Positions 19,060 to 28,801 of a stretch of DNA of 52,462 nucleotides are shown here, piece by piece. Numbering within the stretch: position 1 is the first letter of the stretch; each line of letters begins with the position of its first letter. The notes below the pieces were generated by a model. That model was not told the origin of the DNA. It saw nothing but the letters and a program-made list of their open reading frames with translations, and searched no databases. Position numbers and translations under genes: made by a program. Origin of the DNA: Gammaproteobacteria bacterium (GTDB taxonomy: Bacteria; Pseudomonadota; Gammaproteobacteria; GCA-001735895); NCBI GenBank assembly GCA_024225395.1, contig JAAEMR010000066.1, forward strand, positions 1 through 52,462, read 5' to 3'.

Positions 19060-22000
19060 ATCTAACCGTAAAAGATTTATTGTCTTTTTTTAAACCTGCC
19101 TATATGCAGAGAGGGCGAGTTTATTTTGAGCAGAACATGGTTCTTAATACTGAAAAACATCACGGTGGCTCTGTAATAACGGCGTCAGTAAAAGGTGCAG
19201 GAAATAATACTTACTCATTAAGAATTGAACTGGAATCCAGGGGCAGATCCGTCGTTGATATTCAGGGTAACTGTTCCTGCCCGGTTTCTTATAACTGCAA
19301 ACATGTTGTTGCAGCTCTATTGCACTTTATAGAGAAAAATCCACCGGCACAGGATGATATGTTCGGCCTGCCATCAGATAAATGGTTGTATCAACTTAAA
19401 TCTGCACAACAGCAGCCTTCCGAAAAACAGCCCGTGTCTAATGAAATGGTGTTATACCTGCTACGTACAAATTCATACACTACGGGAACACGCTTTTACG
19501 TCGAGACAGTCAAAGCCCGTCTGAAGAAAGATGGAAGTTTTTCTACTGCAACTCATTGTCAAATAAATCCTTCTTCGAAGGCCCGTTTTATGCGTGAAGA
19601 TGATCAGTTTGCAATGTTGTTACTAAAATCCTTAATGGAGGGAAATGCAGCTCCCTATCCGGTGCTTGAGGGAGAGTCCGGGTTAAAGGCACTTAAGGTA
19701 TTAATTAATACCGGTCGATGTCACTGGTCAGATGAAGAGTACCCGGCAATAAACCATGCAAAAAATATTACCAGTACATTGTCGTGGCATTTTTTATCGG
19801 ATGCCAGCCAGGTCATAAAAGCAGATGCATTAAATGATGAATTTGTTTTAGTACCAGTGACTCCTCCCTGTTATCTCAATACAGAAACAGGAGACTGTGG
19901 TGAACTGGATTGCGGGTTGCCGGAAAAAATAAGTTCGATACTGGTAGCTTCTCCACCTGTACATCCAGAAAATGTAGATAAGGTTTCTAAATTTTTATCT
20001 GAAAGTATCAGTGATCTTAAAATTCCTTTACCGGTAAAACCGGATATACATCACAATGATCAGGTTGAACCTGTTCCCTGTTTGAAACTACTCACCGAGC
20101 AGGTGGGCACATCTTATTATGCAGAGGACGTTGAGCCATTTGTATTTGCCGAATTTCATTTTGATTATAACGGGAAAAAAATTCATCCCTCAGATGATAA
20201 AAGTACATTCATCAGTAAAACCGAAAATGGGTTTGAGGTTATTCATAGAAATACAGAAATCGAACAGCAACTTTTAACAGTTCTCAATGAAACAGGGTTG
20301 CATGAAGCCGATTTGTATACGGAATTTGAAGAAGTTATGCAGCTCGAACCAGATCAGGGAATAGATACCTGGATAGACTTTATGTTGAACCAGCGATTTA
20401 AGCTGGAGTCGGATGGCTGGTCGATAAAAATTACTGAAGATTTTGCTTATCAGATTGATGAAGCGGATGAGTGGTACGCTGATGTAAAGCAGGGCTCGAA
20501 TGAGTGGTTTAAGTTGGAACTGGGTGTAGATATAGATGGTAAAAATATAAACTTACTTCCATTCCTGGTGAATTACCTGGGTTCTCTTAAAGGGACTATG
20601 GGTGTTTCACAGTTGCGGCAATTGCCGGACGATCACCCCATTTTACTAGAGCAGAATAATGGCAGGCTATTGCATATCCCGCTGAGTAAAGTTCGTCATA
20701 TTCTGGATACCTTGATTGAACTTCATGATCCTGATGCCCTGGATCAGGAAGGCAAACTTGAGCTATCTCGTTACCAGAGTAATCAACTTGTGGAGCTTGA
20801 TAATCAACAGACAAAACTGACCTGGGCGGGTGGTGAAACACTCAGAAAATTTGGGGAAAGGCTGCAGAATTTTGAAGGCATTCGTGACATAGCACCTCCT
20901 GCTACGCTTAAAGCTGAATTACGAGACTATCAAAGAGAAGGACTGAACTGGTTACAGTTTTTACGTAAGTACGATTTAAGTGGAATACTTGCTGATGATA
21001 TGGGTCTGGGTAAAACGGTGCAGACTCTGGCGCATTTGCTGGTAGAAAAAAAGTATAAACGTACCGATCTTCCCAGTCTAATCGTTGCTCCAACCAGTCT
21101 GATGGTGAACTGGAGCAGAGAAGCTGCGCGTTTTGCACCTTCCTTAAGCGTACTGGTGTTACAGGGTACAGAGCGCAAAAATAAATTTAACTCGATTAAT
21201 GATTTTGATGTGGTTCTAACAACATATCCTCTACTATCACGCGATACCGAAATTCTGATGAAATATCAGTGGCACCTGGTAATACTGGATGAAGCCCAGC
21301 ATATTAAAAATCCAAAATCAAAAGCTGCACTAACCGCCCGGCAACTGAAAACCAGACATCGTCTATGTCTGACCGGTACACCGATGGAAAATCACCTGGG
21401 TGAGTTATGGTCACAATTCCATTTCTTAATGCCCGGAATGCTGGGGAATGAAAAACGTTTCCGTAGAATTTTTCGTACACCGATTGAAAAATTTCAGGAT
21501 GATTATCGTTCAAAGCAATTAAGCAATCGCATTGCCCCCTTTATGTTGCGACGACATAAATCAGAAGTAGCCACTGAATTGCCTCCAAAGACAGAAATAC
21601 TCAGTCAGGTCGAACTGGATGGGGCACAGCGGGATCTGTATGAAACGATTCGAGTTTCCATGCATGAGAGAGTTAAACAAGCTATTCACAGTAACGGAAT
21701 AGGGCGTAGTCAGATTGTCATTCTTGATGCTTTGCTGAAATTGCGACAGGTTTGTTGTCACCCGCAATTATTAAAGCTATCCAGTGCTAAAAAAGTAAAA
21801 CATTCTGCAAAGCTTAGTCAGTTAATGGAAATGCTGCCAGAAATGGTAGAAGAGGGGCGACGTATTTTATTGTTCTCCCAATTTACCTCGATGCTGGCCA
21901 TTATCGAAAATGAAATTGCTCAGCATAAAATTCCTTATGTGAAACTCACCGGACAGACACGTGACCGTGCTACACCGATTGATAATTTCCAGTCTGGAAA

Positions 22001-22313
22001 GGTGCCGGTGTTCCTGATCAGTTTAAAAGCGGGTGGATCAGGTTTGAATTTAACCGCAGCAGATACTGTTATTCACTATGATCCCTGGTGGAATCCTGCC
22101 GCTGAAAATCAGGCGACTGATAGAGCGCATCGCATAGGTCAGGATAAACCGGTGTTTGTGTATAAAATGATAACAGCGGGTACGGTCGAAGAGAAAATAG
22201 TTGAGATGCAGGTTAAAAAACAGGCACTAGCTGATTCCCTGTTTTCTGAAGGTAGTAAAGGCAGTGCGATCAGCAGTGATGATTTACAGGCATTGTTTGA
22301 ACCACTCAGATAA
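19056..22313 (+). CDS. SNF2-family ATPase with N-terminal SWIM zinc finger
   Basis: SNF2-type DNA translocase of 1085 residues. The N-terminal domain has a SWIM zinc finger, C-S-C-P-V-S-Y-N-C-K-H, with ligands Cys73, Cys75, Cys81 and His83. A linker of about 250 residues without recognised motifs follows. From about residue 334 the protein matches the upstream paralogue: motif I at 647-654 (D-D-M-G-L-G-K-T), D-E-A-Q at 745-748, L-T-G-T-P-M-E-N, and A-T-D-R-A-H-R-I-G-Q. SWIM domains are predicted DNA- or protein-binding zinc sites. The start overlaps the upstream stop (ATGA), so the two are probably co-translated. A terminator follows at once. Confidence 0.92.
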   Translation: MNLTVKDLLSFFKPAYMQRGRVYFEQNMVLNTEKHHGGSVITASVKGAGNNTYSLRIELESRGRSVVDIQGNCSCPVSYNCKHVVAALLHFIEKNPPAQDDMFGLPSDKWLYQLKSAQQQPSEKQPVSNEMVLYLLRTNSYTTGTRFYVETVKARLKKDGSFSTATHCQINPSSKARFMREDDQFAMLLLKSLMEGNAAPYPVLEGESGLKALKVLINTGRCHWSDEEYPAINHAKNITSTLSWHFLSDASQVIKADALNDEFVLVPVTPPCYLNTETGDCGELDCGLPEKISSILVASPPVHPENVDKVSKFLSESISDLKIPLPVKPDIHHNDQVEPVPCLKLLTEQVGTSYYAEDVEPFVFAEFHFDYNGKKIHPSDDKSTFISKTENGFEVIHRNTEIEQQLLTVLNETGLHEADLYTEFEEVMQLEPDQGIDTWIDFMLNQRFKLESDGWSIKITEDFAYQIDEADEWYADVKQGSNEWFKLELGVDIDGKNINLLPFLVNYLGSLKGTMGVSQLRQLPDDHPILLEQNNGRLLHIPLSKVRHILDTLIELHDPDALDQEGKLELSRYQSNQLVELDNQQTKLTWAGGETLRKFGERLQNFEGIRDIAPPATLKAELRDYQREGLNWLQFLRKYDLSGILADDMGLGKTVQTLAHLLVEKKYKRTDLPSLIVAPTSLMVNWSREAARFAPSLSVLVLQGTERKNKFNSINDFDVVLTTYPLLSRDTEILMKYQWHLVILDEAQHIKNPKSKAALTARQLKTRHRLCLTGTPMENHLGELWSQFHFLMPGMLGNEKRFRRIFRTPIEKFQDDYRSKQLSNRIAPFMLRRHKSEVATELPPKTEILSQVELDGAQRDLYETIRVSMHERVKQAIHSNGIGRSQIVILDALLKLRQVCCHPQLLKLSSAKKVKHSAKLSQLMEMLPEMVEEGRRILLFSQFTSMLAIIENEIAQHKIPYVKLTGQTRDRATPIDNFQSGKVPVFLISLKAGGSGLNLTAADTVIHYDPWWNPAAENQATDRAHRIGQDKPVFVYKMITAGTVEEKIVEMQVKKQALADSLFSEGSKGSAISSDDLQALFEPLR

Positions 22314-22330
22314 GTGGCTGCTAAAATACA

Positions 22331-22354
22331 AAAAGCCCCGAAATCGGGGCTTTT
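22331..22354. terminator. Bidirectional rho-independent terminator
   Basis: GCCCCG and CGGGGC form a perfect stem around AAAT, flanked by AAAA on the left and TTTT on the right. It can therefore end both the + strand helicase transcript and the - strand small-protein transcript, which converge here. Confidence 0.85.
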
Positions 22355-22369
22355 ATAAATGCTTTTACA

Positions 22370-22615
22370 TTAAAATCCTGCGGGCCAGTTCATTCCATCG
22401 GCAACGTCTTCATGGCTACTGGTATCGATGTCACTGTCAAATGACCTTCCTTCTGGCCAGTTAAACCCGGATGTTTTTTCTGCTTGAATTTGTTGGCTGG
22501 TAGCATCTGTTGAAAACCCGTCAGGCCAGTTAAAGCCATCGTCAATATTAGCGGCAATAAGTTGAGTGCTGCCAACAATTGTTACAAGTGCAAGTGAAGT
22601 GAGTAGTTTTTTCAT
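22370..22615 (-). CDS. Small predicted exported protein with three FNWP-type repeats
   Basis: An 81-residue protein that I do not recognise. Residues 1-22 (M-K-K-L-L-T-S-L-A-L-V-T...L-I-A-A) form a clear Sec signal peptide, leaving a mature chain of about 59 residues. The mature part has three repeats, G-F-N-W-P-D-G-F at 27, G-F-N-W-P-E-G-R at 50 and G-M-N-W-P-A-G-F at 74, spaced 23 and 24 residues apart and ending exactly at the C-terminus. The linkers are acidic and Ser/Thr-rich. There is no Cys. The gene has a good GAGGAA ribosome site 6 bases before its ATG and shares a bidirectional terminator with the helicase. It probably acts in the periplasm or outside the cell; function unknown. Confidence 0.75.
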   Translation of the reverse strand: MKKLLTSLALVTIVGSTQLIAANIDDGFNWPDGFSTDATSQQIQAEKTSGFNWPEGRSFDSDIDTSSHEDVADGMNWPAGF

Positions 22616-23380
22616 GGTACATTCCTCGAAAAGTTGAATAATGATATAAATATATATTCAATATCAAATAAGGAAAGTGACTATGTCACGCGCATCAGGG
22701 TGAGTAATTGGCTTTATTGTGATGAGGATGTTTTACAACAAAGAGGTACGGATTTATTTTTTGACTCATTTCATGCAGGGTTTGATAAATAATTGACAAC
22801 AGTGCTGAAAGTATAAAAGCGGACTTTGAAGGTAGAGGGTGTAAACGCAGAGTCCGATGTTACAAACGCGCTCCAGGTGGATTTATTTTTCTATTGCGTG
22901 TGTCTCTTTATAAGCTTGATATTGATTTTTCCGGTACTGATGCACTTGAAGTACAGATTGATTTACTGACAGCATGTCGTTGTGGTGCAAATGCAGGAGA
23001 TTGCCCTTAGTAATTGTTAATGAAAGAGTCCCGGAGCAGTTTCAACTGCTCTGCCTTTCCTGTCTAACTCGATTAACTGTGAGATCTACTTTTATAGCAT
23101 TCATGGACTGGATTATTAGTTATACTTGCTGGTAACAGACTATTCTGTGTGAGAAATAGAAGTTAATATGAAACTACTAAAGCGATATAACCTGGCGGAG
23201 CGAGGCTTTGCTTTTTCAATGTAGATCTTATTAATCATTTCAGTAATCTGAAATACTTGCTAAATGTGCTAGATACAGGCCGAAAACAAGATTGAAGCAA
23301 TTAACTTTAAGAGATTCGGGCTAATGACCGAAAACTGCTTGATATCTGAATACAACATGGCTAAACTCTCGCTCCTCTGA
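22616..23380. other. Gene-poor interval with a possible coding relic
   Basis: 765 bases between the small exported protein and tRNA-fMet. A + strand frame is open from about 22789 to the TAG at 23008-23010 but has no ATG and no ribosome site. It translates through F-S-G-T-D-A-L-E-V-Q-I-D and ends C-R-C-G-A-N-A-G-D-C-P, so it may be the decayed tail of a gene. An 8-bp inverted repeat, GAGCAGTT/AACTGCTC, lies at 23034-23051. An 18-residue frame at 23168-23224 follows a weak ribosome site and stops early. The promoter of the tRNA operon must lie near the right end, but I cannot pick it with confidence. Confidence 0.45.
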
Positions 23381-23457
<77 letters not shown>

Positions 23458-23520
23458 AATTTATTTTGGCCTGAAGTATGTCAACTATTGTTTAAATAGT
23501 TTTGTTACAGGTTAATAGAC

Positions 23521-23546
23521 AAAAAGGCCCTATATGGGCCTTTTTT
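23521..23546 (+). terminator. Rho-independent terminator after tRNA-fMet
   Basis: AAAAAGGCCC and GGGCCTTTTTT form a GC-rich stem around TATAT with a T tract. It lies between the tRNA and rimP, so either part of the transcript ends here or the hairpin separates the tRNA from the mRNA. In E. coli metY-rimP-nusA-infB read-through occurs at a similar position. Confidence 0.8.
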
Positions 23547-23606
23547 ATTGCTTAAACTTTGTGCAGCCGGTTAATGAATATTTCAATTTCCGGCAGAGGA
23601 AATCAG

Positions 23607-24053
23607 TTGCAGGATTTAACAGCATTATTCGAGCCTGTCGTTGAGTCGATGGGTTATGAACTGGTGGGAATTGAATTTCACAGCAGTGAACATCATGGTG
23701 TGTTGCGGATTTTCATTGATCATGAAAACGGTATTACAGTCGATGACTGTGCCAAAGTGAGTCGTCAGATTAGTGCTGTTATTGATGTTGAAGACCCCAT
23801 TGAGATGGCGTTTGATCTTGAGGTTTCATCTCCAGGTCTTAACCGGCCACTTTTTAAGCTGTCTGATTTTGAAAAGTTTTCAGGTAAAACAGTAAAAATT
23901 AAGTTGGGCGTCGCGCTGAATGGACGTAAAAATTTTAGTGGTGTATTACAGGGCGTCGCTGAAAACCAGCTGGTTATTATCGATGTCGACAATGAGATTT
24001 ATGAGCTGCCCTATCAGGATATTGCCAAGGCTAACCTGACCAGGCAGATATAA
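23607..24053 (+). CDS. rimP: Ribosome maturation factor RimP
   Basis: Assembly factor for the 30S subunit, about 148 residues. The family core is clear: F-E-P-V-V-E-S-M-G-Y-E-L-V-G-I-E-F, then G-I-T-V-D-D-C-A-K-V-S-R-Q-I, then L-E-V-S-S-P-G-L-N-R-P-L. The start is not obvious. TTG at 23607 has AGAGGA six bases upstream and gives the usual short leader before the core. An in-frame ATG at 23574 and a TTG at 23559 would add 11 or 16 residues but lack a ribosome site. First protein gene of the nusA-infB operon. Confidence 0.93.
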   Translation: MQDLTALFEPVVESMGYELVGIEFHSSEHHGVLRIFIDHENGITVDDCAKVSRQISAVIDVEDPIEMAFDLEVSSPGLNRPLFKLSDFEKFSGKTVKIKLGVALNGRKNFSGVLQGVAENQLVIIDVDNEIYELPYQDIAKANLTRQI

Positions 24054-24083
24054 TATATAAGCATTACACTTAAGAGATTCACG

Positions 24084-25580
24084 ATGGATAATAAAGAAAT
24101 TCTATTAGTTGCTGATACTGTCTCCAATGAGAAAGGTGTAGACAGAGAAGTTATTTTTGAAGCGATTGAAGCTGCTCTGGCTTCGGCAACCCGCAAAAAA
24201 CATCAAAAGGAAATCGGTGTGCGCGTTGATATTGATAGAAACACGGGTCATTACGATACCTATCGTCAGTGGGAAGTTGTTGAATCTGCTGAAAATGGCG
24301 GGCTTGAAGAACCTCTTAAGCAGATTACTCTGGAAGCAGCTCAAATTGATGAACCAGAGATACAACTGGGTGAATTTGTAGAAGAGCAAATAGATTCAGT
24401 TGATTTTGACCGAATTGCTGCACAAACTGCGAAACAGGTTATTGTGCAAAAGGTGCGTGAAGCAGAAAGAAGAAAGGTCATCGAAGCTTATGCGGATCGT
24501 GAAGGAACGCTGGTCATGGGTCAGGTCAAACGGGTTGAGCGTGGTAATGTTTACGTCGACCTGGGTGAAAATGCCGAAGGCTTTATCCCGCGAGAAGAAA
24601 TGATTCCTCGTGAAGCAGTTCGCCCCGGTGACCGTATTAGAGGTTACCTGTACAAAATAGCCAGTGAGCCACGTGGTCCTCAGCTATTTATCAGTCGAAC
24701 AGCTCCAGAATTTTTGATTGAACTGTTCAAGCTGGAAGTACCTGAAGTGGGTCAGGATTTAATTGAAATTCTATCTGCTGCACGAGACCCCGGTATGCGC
24801 GCCAAGATTGCGGTTAAAAGCAATGATCCTCGCATGGATCCTGTCGGCGCCTGCGTCGGCATGAGAGGCTCACGAGTTCAGTCAGTCTCTAATGAGCTGG
24901 CGGGTGAACGAGTAGATATTATTTTATGGGATGAAAGCCTGGCTCAATTTGTCGTTAATGCGATGTCTCCTGCAGAAGTGGCATCGATCGTCATCGATGA
25001 AGATTCTGGTCAGATGGATATTGCTGTACCCAGTGATAAGCTATCCCAGGCTATTGGTCGAGGTGGTCAGAATATTAAACTGGCCAGCCAACTGACCGGC
25101 TGGACATTAAATGTCATGGATGAAGCTGAATTAGATGAAAAGTCTGATGCAGAAACTAAGAAGTTAGCTAAAGTTTTTATGGATCAACTGGATGTTGATG
25201 AAGAAGTTGCAGTTATTCTTGTTCAGGAAGGCCTGTCAACGGTTGATGAAGTCGCTTATGTGCCGGTTGCTGAATTACTCGAAATTGAAGAGTTCGACGA
25301 AGATATTGTCGAAGAGTTACGCGGTCGAGCTCGTGATGCGCTGTTAACTATGGCCATAGCAACTGAAGAATCTAAAGAACCTCATGAAGATCTTCTAAAT
25401 ATGGAATTAATGACCGATGAGATTGCGGCTATCCTGGCGTCAAATAAGATTTATTCCATGGAAGATCTGGCGGAACAGGCCGTAGATGATATTGAAGAAT
25501 TTGAAGGGATTGATCGGGATATGGCTGGGAAATTAATTATGCAGGCTCGTGAGCCCTGGTTCGCTGAAGAATCAGAGTAA
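24084..25580 (+). CDS. nusA: Transcription termination/antitermination factor NusA
   Basis: RNA polymerase-binding factor that modulates pausing, termination and antitermination; 498 residues, close to the 495 of E. coli. Order of domains: N-terminal RNAP-binding domain (1 to about 125); S1 domain with G-Q-V-K-R-V-E-R-G-N-V-Y-V-D-L-G; two KH domains, the second with A-I-G-R-G-G-Q-N-I-K-L-A; and two C-terminal acidic repeats with helix-hairpin-helix character, each containing the pattern V-A-...-L-E-I-E-E-F-D or D-L-A-...-I-E-E-F-E-G-I-D. The double acidic repeat is typical of gammaproteobacteria. Confidence 0.98.
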   Translation: MDNKEILLVADTVSNEKGVDREVIFEAIEAALASATRKKHQKEIGVRVDIDRNTGHYDTYRQWEVVESAENGGLEEPLKQITLEAAQIDEPEIQLGEFVEEQIDSVDFDRIAAQTAKQVIVQKVREAERRKVIEAYADREGTLVMGQVKRVERGNVYVDLGENAEGFIPREEMIPREAVRPGDRIRGYLYKIASEPRGPQLFISRTAPEFLIELFKLEVPEVGQDLIEILSAARDPGMRAKIAVKSNDPRMDPVGACVGMRGSRVQSVSNELAGERVDIILWDESLAQFVVNAMSPAEVASIVIDEDSGQMDIAVPSDKLSQAIGRGGQNIKLASQLTGWTLNVMDEAELDEKSDAETKKLAKVFMDQLDVDEEVAVILVQEGLSTVDEVAYVPVAELLEIEEFDEDIVEELRGRARDALLTMAIATEESKEPHEDLLNMELMTDEIAAILASNKIYSMEDLAEQAVDDIEEFEGIDRDMAGKLIMQAREPWFAEESE

Positions 25581-25632
25581 TTTCCAGTTTTAAGGTTTAA
25601 AGTAGAACAATACACTATCAGGATCGAATACG

Positions 25633-28371
25633 ATGTCTAATGTAACAGCAAAACAACTTTCAGGAGTCATTGGGGTTTCTGTTGATAAGTTACTGGAGCA
25701 ACTACGCAGTGCTGGCGTAACTGTTGCGGGTGCAGATGATCCGATTTCTGATGCTGATAAAATGAAGTTACTGGACTCTTTACGTACCAGTCATGGTAAG
25801 GATGCAAAGTCTGCCAGCCCCAAAAAAATTACTTTACGACGTAAAGATAAAACTCAAATTAAGGTGAATGCCAGTAGCGGTAGAAACACCACGTCTCGCT
25901 CGATAAATGTTGAAGTGCGTAAAAAGAGAACTTTTGTTCGTCGACCTGTAGTTGAAGAGCCTGAAACAGCGGAAGTTGCAGAAGAAGTTGCTGTAGATGC
26001 TCCACAGGAGACATCTCAGGAAGCACCTCAGGAAGCACCTCAGGAAGCACCTCAGGAAGCCCCTCAGGAAGCACCTCAGGAAGCACCTCAGGAAGCACCA
26101 CAACCGCCGTTTGTTGAGGAAGTTGTCGTTTCAGAAGAAGAGTTGGCAGCTCAGAAGAAAGCGGAAGAAGAAGCGCGTTTGGCCGAACAGGAAAAAATAG
26201 CTAAAGAAGCTGAGGAAGCAAAGCTTAAAGCGGAGCAGGAAGCATTACTTAAAGCAGAGCAGGCTGCACGTGAAGAATCTGAAATCGCCAGGCTTGAAGC
26301 CCAGGTTAGAGCCGCAGTTGAAAAAGAAATGATGGAAGCCGCAAAAACTGCGGTCGTCGCAGCTGCTCCAGTCATAGCTCAACCTGATGTGGCAGCTGCA
26401 GAAGTTGCGTCTAAAACTGAAGAAAAAGGGCGTCATGGACGAGGCAAGCAAAAAGCGGGTCAAAATACTCGTTATGGACGCAAGGAAATTCATGTAAAAC
26501 CCGGTAGTGACCATAATCAACGCGGCAAAGGTAAGGGCAAGAAGGGTCGTCGTCGTGCTGCTGCGCCGGTTGCTGATAATATTCATGGTTTTGAAAAACC
26601 AACAGCACCTGTTGTAAGAAATGTTGCTGTGCCTGAAGCTATTGCTGTTTCAGAGTTAGCGCAGAAAATAGCTGTTAAAGCAGGTGATGTTATTAAGGTG
26701 CTGATGCAAATGGGCACCATGGCAACTATTAATCAGGTTCTGGATCAGGATACTGCTATTCTGGTTGTGGAAGAAATGGGTCATGTAGCTACAGCTGCTG
26801 ACGATGATAATGTTGAGCAGGATCTGCAAAAGAACCTGGAAGTCAATGAAGAACATCTGGTTACACGTCCTGCTGTTGTCACAATTATGGGGCACGTTGA
26901 TCATGGTAAAACTTCATTACTGGATCATATTCGTAAAACCCGGGTTGCCTCGGGTGAAGCAGGTGGTATTACCCAGCACATAGGTGCCTATCATGTAAAA
27001 ACAGATCATGGCATTATCACGTTTCTTGATACACCGGGTCACGCTGCCTTTTCTGCCATGCGAGCTCGTGGAGCACAGGCAACGGATATCGTAATTCTGG
27101 TGGTTGCAGCTGATGACGGAGTTATGCCGCAAACCAAAGAGGCTATCTTACATGCGAAAGCTGCTGGCGTTCCATTGATCGTGGCGGTTAATAAATGTGA
27201 TAAGGAAAATGCCGATCCAGACCGTGTTCGTAACGAATTAAGTGCCGTTGAAGTTATTCCGGAAGAATGGGGTGGTGAGCATATGTTCGTGAATGTTTCT
27301 GCTCACTCGGGAGAAGGAATTGATGCGTTGCTCGAAGCCATATTGCTGCAATCTGAAGTGATGGAGTTACAGGCTTCGGATCAGGGTCTGGCTAAAGGAA
27401 TTGTTGTTGAAGCTTCACTGGATAAAGGTCGTGGTCCTGTTGCTACCGTCCTGGTGCAGTCGGGTCTGCTGGAAAAAGGTCAGATACTGCTGGCCGGTAC
27501 CGAATTTGGCCGGGTTCGAGCGTTGTATGATGAATCGGCCAGATCAATCAAGACAGCCGGGCCTTCAATGCCTGTGGTTGTTTTAGGTTTGTCGGGCACA
27601 CCGAATGCCGGTGATGAAGTATTTGTTGTTGAAAGCGAACGTCGTGCCCGTGAAATAGCACAGACTCGTGAAACAAAAATTAGAGAAACCCGTTTGGCTG
27701 CACAGCAAAAAGCCAAGTTACAGGGCATGTTCGATGCTATGACCGAAGGCGATGTTGCTGAGCTTAACCTGCTGGTTAAGAGTGATGTTCAGGGCTCAGC
27801 CGAAGCCTTGAGTGATGCGCTGTTAAAACTTTCCACTGAAGAAGTTCGAGTTAAGCTTGTAGCATCTGGCGTGGGTGGAATCAATGAATCTGATATCAAC
27901 CTGGCAGCAGCATCGAATACGCTGGTTATTGGTTTTAATGTTAGAGCAGATGCTTCTGCTAAACGTATTGCAGGCGATTACGGCATTGATATTCGTTATT
28001 ACAGTGTTATCTACGACATTATTGATGATGTTAGAGCCGCTATGAGTGGCCTGTTAGCACCAGAAACCAAGGAAACTATACTGGGTCTTGCTGAAGTTAA
28101 AGACGTTTTCAAATCACCAAAATTCGGGGCTGTTGCAGGTTCCATGGTTATAGAGGGCACCATCAAACGTGGTAAGCCTATTCGTGTGTTACGCGATAAT
28201 GTGGTTATTTATGAAGGTGAACTTGAATCATTACGTCGCTTTAAAGACGATGTCGATGAAGTTCGTAACGGTACAGAATGTGGTATTGCCGTGAAGAACT
28301 ACAATGACGTTAGACCCGGGGATCAAATTGAAGTGTTTGATCGCGTTGAAGTGGCCCGGAAAATAGATTAA
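25633..28371 (+). CDS. infB: Translation initiation factor IF-2
   Basis: GTPase that brings fMet-tRNA to the 30S subunit; 912 residues. The IF2 N-terminal small domain (1 to about 50) is followed by a low-complexity linker containing seven Q-E-A-P repeats (about 129-156) and a charged, Ala/Glu-rich coiled-coil segment (about 165-235). A second IF2 N-type domain lies near 335-385. The G domain has G-H-V-D-H-G-K-T near 420, D-T-P-G-H-A-A-F and N-K-C-D. Beta-barrel and C-terminal fMet-binding domains complete it. Encoded next to the initiator tRNA and nusA, as in E. coli. Confidence 0.98.
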   Translation: MSNVTAKQLSGVIGVSVDKLLEQLRSAGVTVAGADDPISDADKMKLLDSLRTSHGKDAKSASPKKITLRRKDKTQIKVNASSGRNTTSRSINVEVRKKRTFVRRPVVEEPETAEVAEEVAVDAPQETSQEAPQEAPQEAPQEAPQEAPQEAPQEAPQPPFVEEVVVSEEELAAQKKAEEEARLAEQEKIAKEAEEAKLKAEQEALLKAEQAAREESEIARLEAQVRAAVEKEMMEAAKTAVVAAAPVIAQPDVAAAEVASKTEEKGRHGRGKQKAGQNTRYGRKEIHVKPGSDHNQRGKGKGKKGRRRAAAPVADNIHGFEKPTAPVVRNVAVPEAIAVSELAQKIAVKAGDVIKVLMQMGTMATINQVLDQDTAILVVEEMGHVATAADDDNVEQDLQKNLEVNEEHLVTRPAVVTIMGHVDHGKTSLLDHIRKTRVASGEAGGITQHIGAYHVKTDHGIITFLDTPGHAAFSAMRARGAQATDIVILVVAADDGVMPQTKEAILHAKAAGVPLIVAVNKCDKENADPDRVRNELSAVEVIPEEWGGEHMFVNVSAHSGEGIDALLEAILLQSEVMELQASDQGLAKGIVVEASLDKGRGPVATVLVQSGLLEKGQILLAGTEFGRVRALYDESARSIKTAGPSMPVVVLGLSGTPNAGDEVFVVESERRAREIAQTRETKIRETRLAAQQKAKLQGMFDAMTEGDVAELNLLVKSDVQGSAEALSDALLKLSTEEVRVKLVASGVGGINESDINLAAASNTLVIGFNVRADASAKRIAGDYGIDIRYYSVIYDIIDDVRAAMSGLLAPETKETILGLAEVKDVFKSPKFGAVAGSMVIEGTIKRGKPIRVLRDNVVIYEGELESLRRFKDDVDEVRNGTECGIAVKNYNDVRPGDQIEVFDRVEVARKID
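26017..26100 (+). repeat. In-frame 12-bp tandem repeat within infB
   Basis: Seven copies of CAGGAAGCACCT stand end to end, nearly identical at DNA level (one has CCCCT, the last ends CACCA), preceded by a degenerate copy CAGGAGACATCT. They encode Gln-Glu-Ala-Pro units in the disordered linker of IF-2. Near-identity of the DNA implies recent slippage expansion. Unit length is a multiple of three, so copy changes keep the frame. Confidence 0.95.
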
Positions 28372-28418
28372 TTATAATAATTAGTTAATTTATCAAACCG
28401 TCCTGCGAATAAGCCAGT

Positions 28419-28790
28419 ATGCCAAAAGATTATCCCCGTAGTGATCGACTAGCCTCACAGATTCATCGTGAGCTGTCATCACTGATGCAGCATTCTTTAA
28501 AAGATCCCAGACTTTCACAACCCAGTATTCTGGATGTGAAAGTGACGCGAGATTTATCTTCTGCAAAAGTTTATTTCAGTGTTTTAAATGAAGAAGACGG
28601 TGAGCAGACACGACGTGCATTAACTCATGCTGCAGGTTTTCTACAGCGTGAACTAGGCAAAGCGATTAAATCCCGGCTTACACCGAAATTGATTTTTGTT
28701 TTCGATGATACGGATATTCGTGGTCGTACGATGGATGAGTTAATTGATTCTGTTATCGCTCGTGATAAAGCAAAACCTGCCAAAGATTAA
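28419..28790 (+). CDS. rbfA: Ribosome-binding factor A
   Basis: Small KH-like factor needed for late 30S maturation and 16S rRNA 5' processing; 123 residues. Typical family features: R-S-D-R-L-A-S-Q-I-H-R-E-L-S near the N-terminus, V-T-R-D-L-S-S-A-K-V-Y-F-S in the middle, and L-T-P-K-L-I-F-V-F-D-D-T toward the end. It lies between infB and truB as in other gammaproteobacteria. Confidence 0.97.
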   Translation: MPKDYPRSDRLASQIHRELSSLMQHSLKDPRLSQPSILDVKVTRDLSSAKVYFSVLNEEDGEQTRRALTHAAGFLQRELGKAIKSRLTPKLIFVFDDTDIRGRTMDELIDSVIARDKAKPAKD

Positions 28791-28801
28791 AGTACGGTCT
28801 A

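Noticed and set aside
23168-23224. 18-residue frame starting M-K-L-L-K-R-Y-N
   Set aside because: A weak ribosome-site-like sequence precedes it, but it is too short and there is no sign of conservation; mentioned only in the intergenic entry.
26017-26100. CRISPR-like array
   Set aside because: The units are 12 bp with no spacers and are in frame within infB.
25834-26103. Open frames antisense to infB with Leu/Arg/Cys-rich repeats
   Set aside because: They are reverse translations of the Q-E-A-P repeat tract; the repeat creates stop-free frames on all readings.
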